Below are positions 1-6,465 of a stretch of 8,372 nucleotides of DNA, piece after piece. The DNA comes from Bacteroidota bacterium (lineage in GTDB: Bacteria > Bacteroidota > Ignavibacteria > Ignavibacteriales > Ignavibacteriaceae). The stretch's first letter is position 1. Each line of letters opens with the position of its first letter. A program made the position numbers and the translations under genes. The DNA lies in assembly GCA_023406915.1 (NCBI GenBank), contig JAEXTR010000161.1, forward strand, positions 1 to 8,372. Direction: 5' to 3'. The notes under the pieces are model-generated. The model was not told where the DNA came from. It was given only the letters and a program-made list of their open reading frames with translations, and made no database searches.

Positions 1-1098
1 CATCATCTGTCTGCCCTGCGGCACACCAGGTGAAATGAACACATTTACAAACACACCCGAGTCATACAGCTTACGCCACATACCGAATGCCAGTTCGTCA
101 TTGCCCACAATAACGGGTACAATACCGGTTCTTCCTTCAGGAACATTGAACCCAAGGTTTCTCAGCTCAGTCCGTGCCTTATTCGCATTGCGCAGCAAAC
201 GGGTAACCCGTTCCGGCTCTGCTTCCAGAATATCAAGTGCGGCAAGTGCTGCTGCAACGGATGCCGGGGTGGGGGATGCGCTGAAGATCAGTGCGGGTGC
301 ATGATGTTTCAGGTAATTGATCACCCGTTCTGCACCGGCAACAAAGCCGCCCAGTGAGGCAAATGTTTTGCTGAAGGTACCCATCGTCATATCAATTTCG
401 TTTTCAAGGCCAAAGTCACTTGCGGTGCCTCTGCCCCCTTTACCGATCACGCCTGTTGAGTGTGCATCGTCAATCAGGATGCGTGCCCCGAATTCCTTCG
501 CAAGGTCATTCAGTTCCTTCAGGTGAACAATCTCACCATCGGTTGAAAACACACCATCGCTCACGATCAGTTTACCGGATTCCTTCGGAAGCTTCTCCAG
601 TATCCTGCGGAGGTCCTTCATATCATTATGGCGGTACCGTTCAACACCGGCAGTGATACCCCGTGCCATCAGATTGGCAGCTACAATACAGGCATGGTTG
701 TCACGGTCAGTGATCACCACATCGCCCCGTTGTGCGAGTGTTGGAATAATCCCTTGTGCAGTCTGATATCCCGTTGAGAAAAGCAGGACTGCTTCGGTGC
801 CAAAAAACTTTGCAAGCCGTTCTTCCAGCTCGATATGCAGATCGATGGTGCCGGTCAGGTAGCGAGAACCGGAACAACCGGTGCCATATTTTTCAACCGC
901 TTTTATGGCAGCTTCTTTCACTTTTGGATGTGCAGTCAGTCCCAGGTAATTGTTTGATCCTGCCATCACGACCTTTTTTCCTTCGATCTGAACTACCGGA
1001 CCCTCATTTTCCTGGATAGGGCGGAAATAGGGATACATGTTTACTGCTTTAATGTCATCGGCTCTGGTGAAGTCTAAACATTTCTTAAAGAGATCCAA
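1..1098 (-). CDS. Alpha-oxoamine synthase, serine palmitoyltransferase-like (3' end cut off)
   Basis: PLP-dependent enzyme that condenses an amino acid with an acyl-CoA and releases CO2. The 366 visible codons are open to the window edge; with a usual length near 395 aa, about 30 residues are missing, including the RTSxxATH-type segment expected after the final PGVPQGRQMM. Seen: an N-terminal YPYFR motif (residues 22-26), SNNYLGL (48-54), GTGCSGSRYLTGT (72-84), the PLP-stacking His in DNHA (H135), IDDAHSTG with D210 and H213, and the Schiff-base Lys in TFSKTF (K244). The YPYFR start and the GTGCSGSR context resemble Bacteroidetes serine palmitoyltransferases, so sphingoid-base synthesis is my first choice. 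Glycine C-acetyltransferase (Kbl), BioF or a cysteate acyltransferase for sulfonolipids cannot be excluded. No in-frame ATG exists between the upstream stop and the TTG at 1098, which has a strong ribosome site and adds conserved N-terminal sequence; the next ATG (M21) would cut into YPYFR. Cytosolic. The family is certain, the substrate is not. Confidence 0.93.
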   Translation of the reverse strand, partial: MDLFKKCLDFTRADDIKAVNMYPYFRPIQENEGPVVQIEGKKVVMAGSNNYLGLTAHPKVKEAAIKAVEKYGTGCSGSRYLTGTIDLHIELEERLAKFFGTEAVLLFSTGYQTAQGIIPTLAQRGDVVITDRDNHACIVAANLMARGITAGVERYRHNDMKDLRRILEKLPKESGKLIVSDGVFSTDGEIVHLKELNDLAKEFGARILIDDAHSTGVIGKGGRGTASDFGLENEIDMTMGTFSKTFASLGGFVAGAERVINYLKHHAPALIFSASPTPASVAAALAALDILEAEPERVTRLLRNANKARTELRNLGFNVPEGRTGIVPVIVGNDELAFGMWRKLYDSGVFVNVFISPGVPQGRQMM

Positions 1099-1102
1099 CT
1101 CT

Positions 1103-1108
1103 TCCTCC
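1103..1108 (-). promoter_or_regulatory. Shine-Dalgarno site fixing a TTG start
   Basis: GGAGGA on the minus strand ends four bases before the TTG at 1098-1096. An in-frame stop lies about 33 bases upstream of the TTG with no ATG in between. This supports the rare TTG start for the serine-palmitoyltransferase-like gene. Confidence 0.7.
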
Positions 1109-1172
1109 GTTCGGTAATTGAACTTTATTTGTTAATGATTACGATTTTTAACCTCACAATGTACTGAAATCT

Positions 1173-1183
1173 CAAATATTATA
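1173..1183 (-). promoter_or_regulatory. Possible promoter -10 element for the SPT-like gene
   Basis: The minus strand reads TATAATATTTG. It contains a perfect sigma-70 -10 hexamer (1178-1183) and overlaps AATATTTG, one mismatch from the Bacteroidetes TAnnTTTG element. It lies about 75 bases before the TTG start. I could not find a good -35 hexamer at 16-18 bases, and the region is AT-rich, so this may be chance. Confidence 0.25.
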
Positions 1184-1271
1184 AAAGAGAATCAGTTTGA
1201 CCTTCCTAAAAAAACGCCCTATAGTGAAATATCATTCGTTATTATTCAGGAACTACTCTTGTTACTACCTA

Positions 1272-1286
1272 TCACCTTCATGGTGA
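1272..1286. other. Small hairpin between menC-like and SPT-like genes
   Basis: The inverted repeat TCACC/GGTGA has a 5-base loop. It sits 43 bases past the stop of the menC-like gene. No T-run follows on the minus strand, so it is not a standard intrinsic terminator. It could be a weak termination or processing structure, a protein site, or chance. The rest of the 1099-1328 gap holds no credible gene. Confidence 0.2.
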
Positions 1287-1328
1287 AAACTGTCTGTTGG
1301 ATTTTCTGCATGATCTTTGTTATTACTC

Positions 1329-2480
1329 TTAAGCTAACACTTCCCTTGCCAGGGTGAATTTATCGACTGAGTCCTGAAGCACCGTAACACCGGTACCGGG
1401 GCCTTCCGGGATTTTTATAAACCCGTCCGCATCAAGTATAACAGGGGGATAAACAATATCTTCTGCGAAATATCGTTTAGTCTCGGATGTATCACCCGGA
1501 AGGGTAAATCCGCTGACCGTCTGCAAGTGCAGATTAAATGCCCGACCAATGCCCGTTTCATCCATTCCTCCGCTCCACACGGGTATTCCCTTTGATCTAC
1601 AGTAGTTCACAATACGCAGCGATTCAGCCAGTCCGCCAACCCGCCCTTCCTTGATGTTGATAATGCGGCAACTTCCCAGTTCAAGGGCTGTGATGGTATC
1701 TTCAAGCGAGTGAATCGATTCATCCAGACAAAGGGGAGTGTCGAGCTCACGCTGAAGTAATGAGTGAAGATAGATATCGCTATAGGAGAGCGGCTGCTCT
1801 ATCATTAAAAGTTGATACTCATCAAGCTTTTTTAAGTGTTCTGTGTCCTTCAGGGTATAATCGCCGTTGGCATCTACCATAAGTTGGATTAATGGGAAGC
1901 GGTTTCGCACTGCATCCACCATATCTATATCATTACCCCTTTTGATCTTTATTTTAATCCGGTGATAGCCCGCATCGACGGCTTCGCTCACTTTACTGAG
2001 AAGCTCGGTGGTGTTCTCCTGAATGCCGATGCTAATACCCGACATGATTCTCTTCGGTTTATATCCAAGAAAATTGCATAATGGTATTCCAAGCATTCGT
2101 GTAATCAGATCAAGCAGGGCATTCTCCACTGCTGCCTTCGCCATATAATTTCCGCGAATTTTCTTTACATCAGTCAGAAACTGTGAGAGCAGTTTACCGA
2201 GAGTAAGTAATGGCAGGATTAAGTTTCTTATGATGTACAATGATGAAGCGGTGGTCTCTGGACTATAAAAAGGATCAGGGTCAGCTACACACTCACCCCA
2301 ACCAGAGATTTTTCCCGCACTCAGTTTGATAAGCAGTGCATCCTTTGAGTTCCAGGTGTAGCTGCTTGTGGAGAATGGAGTGACGAATGGAAGGCTTACG
2401 GTAATTGCCTCGATACAATCAATCACCGGAATGACCGGGTCAGAGTGGAAAGGATATTCGGGAACCAGAATTTCGTTCAT
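1329..2480 (-). CDS. menC: o-Succinylbenzoate synthase / N-acylamino acid racemase family (MenC type 2)
   Basis: Enolase-superfamily enzyme, 383 aa. The family dehydrates SHCHC to o-succinylbenzoate in menaquinone synthesis, and many members also or instead racemise N-acylamino acids. Seen: capping-domain motifs WGEC (61-64) and GNYMAKAAVE (110-119), the catalytic KIK with K178, metal ligands D203 (VDAN), E228 (IEQPL) and D253 (LDES), the second catalytic lysine K277 (NIKEGRVGG), and TLPGDTS (326-332). The spacing D-25-E-25-D-24-K matches the family exactly, so the site looks intact. Oddities: the usual GGM(L/I)E segment reads GGMDE (D307), and about 19 residues precede the normal family N-terminus. 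The ATG at 2480 has no clear Shine-Dalgarno; an in-frame GTG at codon 19 (about 2426) would give a family-like start but also lacks one. The next minus-strand gene is the SPT-like enzyme, 230 bp away. No other men gene is visible, so OSBS versus racemase is unresolved. Confidence 0.92.
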   Translation of the reverse strand: MNEILVPEYPFHSDPVIPVIDCIEAITVSLPFVTPFSTSSYTWNSKDALLIKLSAGKISGWGECVADPDPFYSPETTASSLYIIRNLILPLLTLGKLLSQFLTDVKKIRGNYMAKAAVENALLDLITRMLGIPLCNFLGYKPKRIMSGISIGIQENTTELLSKVSEAVDAGYHRIKIKIKRGNDIDMVDAVRNRFPLIQLMVDANGDYTLKDTEHLKKLDEYQLLMIEQPLSYSDIYLHSLLQRELDTPLCLDESIHSLEDTITALELGSCRIINIKEGRVGGLAESLRIVNYCRSKGIPVWSGGMDETGIGRAFNLHLQTVSGFTLPGDTSETKRYFAEDIVYPPVILDADGFIKIPEGPGTGVTVLQDSVDKFTLAREVLA

Positions 2481-2526
2481 TGCAGGTATCTTACGCTAAT
2501 TTATGGAAACCAAGTGCAAAATACGG

Positions 2527-2645
2527 ATTATTCTCCGTCTGCGGCAGAATCACCTGTCCCGCACAGCGGGAATTATCCATTGTCAACCGCCGTGGCTCTG
2601 CCGAAGGCGGAATCCATTATTCTCCGTAGTTGGCGGTAGGAATCA
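2527..2645. repeat. Intergenic cluster of hairpin repeats
   Basis: This stretch lies in the divergent gap between the menC-like gene (minus) and the MgtE-like gene (plus). Two related units share the exact 12-mer ATTATTCTCCGT (2527-2538 and 2616-2627) and both end in GAATCA (2547-2552 and 2640-2645). Each can fold: unit 1 pairs ATTCT and CCG with CGG and AGAAT (2530-2550, 4-base loop, one bulge); unit 2 pairs ATTCT and CCG with CGG and GGAAT (2619-2643, bulge of two). Between them lie a perfect palindrome TCCCGC-ACA-GCGGGA (2557-2571) and CTGCC-GAA-GGCGG (2598-2610), with CCGCC at 2587-2591 as an alternative partner for GGCGG. It resembles a dispersed palindromic element or small non-autonomous mobile element. 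It could also act on transcription of either flanking gene. No transposase or clear target duplication is seen. Confidence 0.6.
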
Positions 2646-2731
2646 GCTATCAATTCTCCCCCCCCTTTCTTTCATCTTTTTCCAAAAATTTGTATTATTA
2701 AATTACAATCAGAAAAATTCACAGTGAGAGC

Positions 2732-3715
2732 ATGAAGAACCAGCACGATCCCCTTAGCGAACCCGTTATCCAGCACATGCGCAATGATTATACTACCTTG
2801 CCGCTCCAGACTACTGTGGGTGAGGCATTAGCAATGATCAGGGAAACCGGGGTTGGGGAAAAGATCGTCTATTTCTATGTCATCGATGATGAAGGAATTT
2901 TAGCTGGTGTGATCCCCACAAGAAGACTGCTCACCGCCGGGATGGAATCTTCAGTCTCAGAAATTATGATCCCCCGTGTTGTTGCCATCTCTGATCGAGC
3001 CACCCTCCTTGAAGCTTGCGAAATGTTTATTCTTCATAAGTTACTCGCCTTTCCGGTCACTGATCAGCAAGGGAAAATCAGGGGGGTAATTGATGTAAGC
3101 TATTTCACCGAAGAGCTCCTTGATCTGGCTGAGCGCGAACGAATGGATGAACTCTTTGAATCGATCGGTTTCCGCGTGTCACAGGTGCGTGATGCCTCTG
3201 TACTGAAATCGTTCCGTTTTCGTTTTCCCTGGCTGATTTCAACAATTCTTAGTGGAACCATTTGTGCGCTCCTCGCAGGGTTTTTTGAGGCTACACTCGC
3301 AGAAAGTATCGTCCTCGCATTTTTTATTACATTAGTGCTAGGTTTAGGTGAAAGCGTCAGTATCCAGTCTATGACGGTCACCATTCAGGCGCTCCGACTC
3401 AAATCTCCTGATCTGAAGTGGTACCTGAAAGAAATTAAGAAGGAAGCTGGCGTCTCTATCCTGCTGGGTCTTGCCTGTGCGGTTGCTGTTTTCACCGTTG
3501 TGATGGTCTGGAAGGGGAATCCGATGGAAGCCACTTCGATCGGACTCAGCATCGTGCTTGCAATCACCGCTGCATGCTTCTTTGGTCTGTCAGTACCATC
3601 CCTGCTTCACGCATTAAAACTCGATCCCAAAATCGCAGCCGGTCCCTTAACCCTCGCATTGGCGGATATTTCAACACTTATTTTTTATTTTACTATCGGT
3701 ACAATCATTTTATAA
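2732..3715 (+). CDS. Short MgtE-like Mg2+ transporter (CBS pair plus membrane domain)
   Basis: Divalent-cation (Mg2+) channel/transporter of the MgtE family in the inner membrane, 327 aa against about 450 for full-length MgtE. Two CBS domains occupy about residues 12-70 and 74-130 (HMRNDYTTLP and IMIPRVVAI starts), then a linking helix (about 131-160), then five predicted membrane spans at about 166-187, 189-210, 240-260, 268-295 and 301-326. Family landmarks: FEATLAESIVLAFFITLVLGLG (184-206, a close match to MgtE helix 2) and LDP..AAGP....LAD (297-312), where D312 aligns with the pore Asp (D432 of Thermus MgtE). Two departures stand out. The acidic superhelical N domain, which with the CBS pair forms the Mg2+ gate, is absent, and the usual GGNxGxQS loop reads GESVSIQS (206-213). 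The ATG at 2732 has only a weak GTGAG upstream. The gene appears monocistronic. Cobalt or nickel transport is possible; Mg2+ is inferred from family. Confidence 0.9.
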   Translation: MKNQHDPLSEPVIQHMRNDYTTLPLQTTVGEALAMIRETGVGEKIVYFYVIDDEGILAGVIPTRRLLTAGMESSVSEIMIPRVVAISDRATLLEACEMFILHKLLAFPVTDQQGKIRGVIDVSYFTEELLDLAERERMDELFESIGFRVSQVRDASVLKSFRFRFPWLISTILSGTICALLAGFFEATLAESIVLAFFITLVLGLGESVSIQSMTVTIQALRLKSPDLKWYLKEIKKEAGVSILLGLACAVAVFTVVMVWKGNPMEATSIGLSIVLAITAACFFGLSVPSLLHALKLDPKIAAGPLTLALADISTLIFYFTIGTIIL

Positions 3716-4049
3716 TCAGAATTTTTCATTAAATTTATTTAACTGTAAGATAAAATATCCGATAGTGAATTGTAGATTTCCCTTATTTTCCTCCTCTTCT
3801 GAGCCGGAGAAACAGAAAAGGAAAACTCTGCATTGTGTTACCACAGGAAAACAGGAAGGGACACCACCTGATGCCCGTTGAACGTATGTTGCAGCCATTA
3901 AGTGTGCAGCACAGATTCACTTGCCTTCGGTCAGTGATTTGTGTTGTGGTGGTGTGTCTTACGCTTTCGTTCCACCCGCTATTCCACTCCTTTAGCTTTA
4001 TCTCACCTTCGTCTACAGAATCAAGTCTTTTACATAATGGGGTACCTGG
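3716..4049 (+). other. 334-bp intergenic region, no convincing gene
   Basis: After an AT-rich stretch (3716-3790) following the transporter stop, the region becomes purine-rich and then pyrimidine-rich. A hairpin with one mismatch and one wobble (3917-3937, CACTTGCC-TTC-GGTCAGTG) is present but has no T-run, so it is not a standard terminator. A plus-strand reading frame from GTG 3835 or ATG 3871 (GGAAGGG about 10 bases upstream) reaches a TGA at 4051-4053 that overlaps the kinase ATG. It encodes a basic segment then a hydrophobic run (SVICVVVVCLTLSF), but its Ser/His/Cys-rich composition looks non-coding. The region probably contains the kinase operon promoter and 5' leader. No hexamer pair was good enough to call. 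Confidence 0.4.
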
Positions 4050-6014
4050 ATGAAAAAATTCAGTGATTGGAAGATATCTACAAAACTGATTGCCCTGACC
4101 CTGGCAGCTCTTGTCCCTATCATTCTGAATCTGAAAGGTTTTGCCGACACCGAGGATCAGTTTTTTGAAGACAAGAAGCGTGAAGTGAAAAGCGTTGTTG
4201 ATGTCGGGTATACAATCCTTGAGCAATGCTACTTCAAAATGGAATCCGGTGAACTCAATCCTGAAGAAGCTGAAAAACGCCTTGCCGATGACCTGAATGC
4301 TATCCGTTATTCAGGGCGTGAGTATTTCTTTGCCTATGATCTGAATGGAAACACAAAGGCACTTGGCTCTAATCCTGCACTTGTGGGGACTAACCGATTT
4401 AATCTCAAAGACCCAACCGGAACGCTGATTCTTCAAGATATGATTAAACTGGTTAAAACCCAAAGAGAGGGTTTTCTTTATTATCACTATCCAAAGTTGG
4501 GTGAAACAGATCCAAAACCAAAAATATCTTACCTAAAGCTCCACCCTGAGTGGAAGATATTCATTGGTAGCGGTGTGTACCTCGATGATGTTGAAGCAAA
4601 AATAGCATCCTATAGGACAAATGTTCTAATCATTATTCTGGTTGCTACAGTCATCGCTGTTGCAATTGGATATGTTATTGTACGCTTTATACTCAGACCA
4701 GTTACTGCACTAAAAATTGCCACTGATAAGGCAACTGCTGGAGATTACTCCTGCGTTACCAATATCAGTTCAGGGGATGAGATCGGAGCGCTCAGTACGG
4801 CATTTAATACGATGCTGAAAACCATACAGCAGCATATTCTGGAGCTTGAAACCTACAATCAGAAACAATCGCGTTTGATCACAGAGTTACAGGAAGCTGA
4901 AGCACTTCGTACCGAATCTGAAGAGCGTTTTTCAACCCTTTTTGAAAACATGACTGAGGGAGTAGCCCTCCATGAGCTTGTCTATAATGCAAAGGGTGAA
5001 TACATTAACTACCGGATTCTAGATATTAACCCGGCATACCAGAAGCACACTGGTTTGGAACGCTCGTATGCCGTCAATAAACTTGCTACCGAGTTGTACG
5101 GTACCCCAACTCCTCCATACCTCAATGAATTTTGTTCTGTCGGGAATACTCGGGTGCCTTATCGCTTTGAAACCTACTTCCCGCCGATGAAACGACACTT
5201 CAATATCTCGGTCATTTCCCCAAAGAGGGGCTACTTCGCTACGGTTTTTGAAGATATCACAGACCGGATTCAACGTGAGGAAGAACTGAAGCAGAAAAAT
5301 GAGGACCTTACCCGCTTTATCTACACAGTGTCTCACGATCTCAAATCCCCGCTGGTTACCATCAAGGCTTTTGCCGGATATCTTGAGGAGGATATCGAAG
5401 CGGGCGACAGGGAAAGAACTGAAAAGGACCTTGGCTATATCGTCAATGCAGCTGACAAAATGGGAACTCTGCTTGATGAACTGCTTGAACTGTCACGGAT
5501 TGGAAGAAAAGACCCCCCGAAAAAAGAGGTACCTCTTTCTCAGATAGTTGATGCCGTTCTGGAATTACTGGCTGGGCAGATCAAAGGTAATAACATCACT
5601 ATCGGGTATGATACACAGGGGGTCATCCTCTGGTGTGAACAACAGCGGATGATGCAATTATTCCAGAATCTTATCGATAATGCCATAAAGTATATGGGAA
5701 ATCAGCCCGAACCGCGTATCGAGATTGGTTATCAGAACAATGATCGGGGGATTACCCTCTTTGTAAAGGATAATGGAAAGGGAATAGACCCCCGTTATGC
5801 CCATAAGGTTTTTGGATTGTTCGAAAAACTTGATCAGAGCGCAGGCGGCACCGGTATTGGGCTTGCGCTGGTAAAACGGATAGTCGAAATGCACAATGGA
5901 TCAGTTTGGTTTGAATCAGAAGGTGAAGGGAAGGGTACAACCTTTTTTATCAGTTTAGCCGAAACCAAACTGGTCACGGATGCCGAGCCAGAAACAAGAA
6001 AGGAGTCCTCATGA
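4050..6014 (+). CDS. Membrane sensor histidine kinase (Cache-HAMP-PAS-HisKA-HATPase)
   Basis: 654-aa two-component sensor kinase. Order: short cytoplasmic start, membrane span about 13-29, extracytoplasmic single-Cache-type domain (about 33-188; REYFFAYD and WKIFIGSGVY are typical strands), membrane span about 191-213, HAMP (about 214-267, with RPV and the GDEIG turn), coiled coil (268-293), PAS (about 294-407, ending FEDITDR), HisKA (about 416-486) and HATPase_c (about 530-637). The phosphoacceptor is H429 in SHDLKSPL. The N box has N540 and N544, the G1 box is DNGKG (574-578) and the G2 region is GGTGIG (599-604), so the kinase looks active. It probably detects a small molecule such as an organic acid through the Cache domain, with a second cytosolic signal through PAS; neither ligand can be read from sequence. 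The ATG at 4050 has GGGG seven bases upstream and gives the MKK.S..KISTKL start usual for such sensors. Its TGA overlaps the next gene's ATG, so translation is coupled to the likely partner regulator. Confidence 0.95.
   Translation: MKKFSDWKISTKLIALTLAALVPIILNLKGFADTEDQFFEDKKREVKSVVDVGYTILEQCYFKMESGELNPEEAEKRLADDLNAIRYSGREYFFAYDLNGNTKALGSNPALVGTNRFNLKDPTGTLILQDMIKLVKTQREGFLYYHYPKLGETDPKPKISYLKLHPEWKIFIGSGVYLDDVEAKIASYRTNVLIIILVATVIAVAIGYVIVRFILRPVTALKIATDKATAGDYSCVTNISSGDEIGALSTAFNTMLKTIQQHILELETYNQKQSRLITELQEAEALRTESEERFSTLFENMTEGVALHELVYNAKGEYINYRILDINPAYQKHTGLERSYAVNKLATELYGTPTPPYLNEFCSVGNTRVPYRFETYFPPMKRHFNISVISPKRGYFATVFEDITDRIQREEELKQKNEDLTRFIYTVSHDLKSPLVTIKAFAGYLEEDIEAGDRERTEKDLGYIVNAADKMGTLLDELLELSRIGRKDPPKKEVPLSQIVDAVLELLAGQIKGNNITIGYDTQGVILWCEQQRMMQLFQNLIDNAIKYMGNQPEPRIEIGYQNNDRGITLFVKDNGKGIDPRYAHKVFGLFEKLDQSAGGTGIGLALVKRIVEMHNGSVWFESEGEGKGTTFFISLAETKLVTDAEPETRKESS
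6001..6005 (+). promoter_or_regulatory. Shine-Dalgarno for the response regulator, inside the kinase gene
   Basis: AGGAG (preceded by AA) lies five bases before the ATG at 6011 and within the last codons of the kinase gene. Together with the ATGA overlap it indicates coupled translation and fixes the regulator start. Confidence 0.75.
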
Positions 6015-6457
6015 CAGGAGAACCATTGAAAATACTTTACGTTGAAGATGATCCGGCGCATGCCGAAATATCTCTCAGAAATCTGCGGAAAGCGAGGATT
6101 TCCAACACCATCACCCATGTGAGTGATGGACAGCAGGCGCTTGACTATCTGTTTCATGAAGGTGAGTTCAGTGATCCGGTAAAATCACCGACTCCAAACC
6201 TTATCCTTCTTGACCTGAGACTTCCGAAAGTTGATGGGCTCGAAGTGCTGGCACGGGTAAAAAATGATGAAAAACTTCAGAAGATTCCAATCGTGGTGCT
6301 TACTACCTCAGCAGCCGAAGCTGATATTCTGAAGGCGTACTCGTATAAAGTGAATAGCTATCTGGTCAAACCACTCGACTTCAACATTTTCTCCCAATTG
6401 CTTGAATCATTTGGTTTTTACTGGCTTGCCTGGAATACATATCCTGACATCGAATAG
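6011..6457 (+). CDS. Rcp1-type single-domain response regulator
   Basis: 148-aa stand-alone receiver protein with no output domain. Conserved receiver residues are present: acidic pocket E12/D13/D14 (YVEDDPAH), phosphoacceptor D68 (LLDLRLPK), T98 (VVLTTS) and K120 (VKPLD). An insertion before the D68 strand (about 48-60) and the C-terminal KPLDFNIFSQLLESFGFYW segment are hallmarks of the Rcp1 class, first known as partners of cyanobacterial phytochrome kinases. It acts in the cytosol, most simply receiving phosphate from H429 of the overlapping kinase. With no DNA-binding domain it must signal by protein contact or serve as a phosphate relay or sink. Its neighbours are the kinase (4-bp overlap) and a REC-multi-PAS protein 8 bp downstream. 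The domain assignment is secure; the partner is inferred from gene order. Confidence 0.95.
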   Translation: MTGEPLKILYVEDDPAHAEISLRNLRKARISNTITHVSDGQQALDYLFHEGEFSDPVKSPTPNLILLDLRLPKVDGLEVLARVKNDEKLQKIPIVVLTTSAAEADILKAYSYKVNSYLVKPLDFNIFSQLLESFGFYWLAWNTYPDIE

Positions 6458-6460
6458 GAA
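6456..6460 (+). promoter_or_regulatory. Shine-Dalgarno overlapping the regulator stop codon
   Basis: AGGAA starts inside the TAG stop of the response regulator and ends five bases before the ATG at 6466. This supports that start and co-translation of the third signalling gene. Confidence 0.6.
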
Positions 6461-6465
6461 CCGTA

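Noticed and set aside
35..1019. Several plus-strand open frames of 69-89 aa
   Set aside because: They are all antisense to the SPT-like gene, whose minus-strand frame has every expected catalytic motif.
2557..2571. TCCCGC-ACA-GCGGGA palindrome as an intrinsic terminator of either flanking gene
   Set aside because: It lies upstream of both divergent genes and no T-run follows on either strand.
2527..2645. CRISPR-like repeat array
   Set aside because: There are only two diverged repeat copies with a single structured 63-bp spacer, and no cas gene in the window.
2658..2665. Run of eight C's upstream of the MgtE-like gene as a phase-variation switch
   Set aside because: It lies outside the coding region, about 66 bases before the start, and no promoter spacing that it would change could be identified. 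It is a single short tract in a pyrimidine-rich stretch.
2445..2727. Two short plus-strand frames of 64 and 74 aa in the divergent gap
   Set aside because: They run through the hairpin repeats, have no ribosome site and have no family-like sequence.
3783..4226. 147-aa minus-strand open frame covering the intergenic region and the kinase start
   Set aside because: It overlaps the well-supported kinase gene, has no family resemblance and shows the odd composition of an antisense frame.
5834..6157. 107-aa minus-strand open frame across the kinase/regulator junction
   Set aside because: It lies antisense to two genes with full domain evidence and has no recognisable motif.
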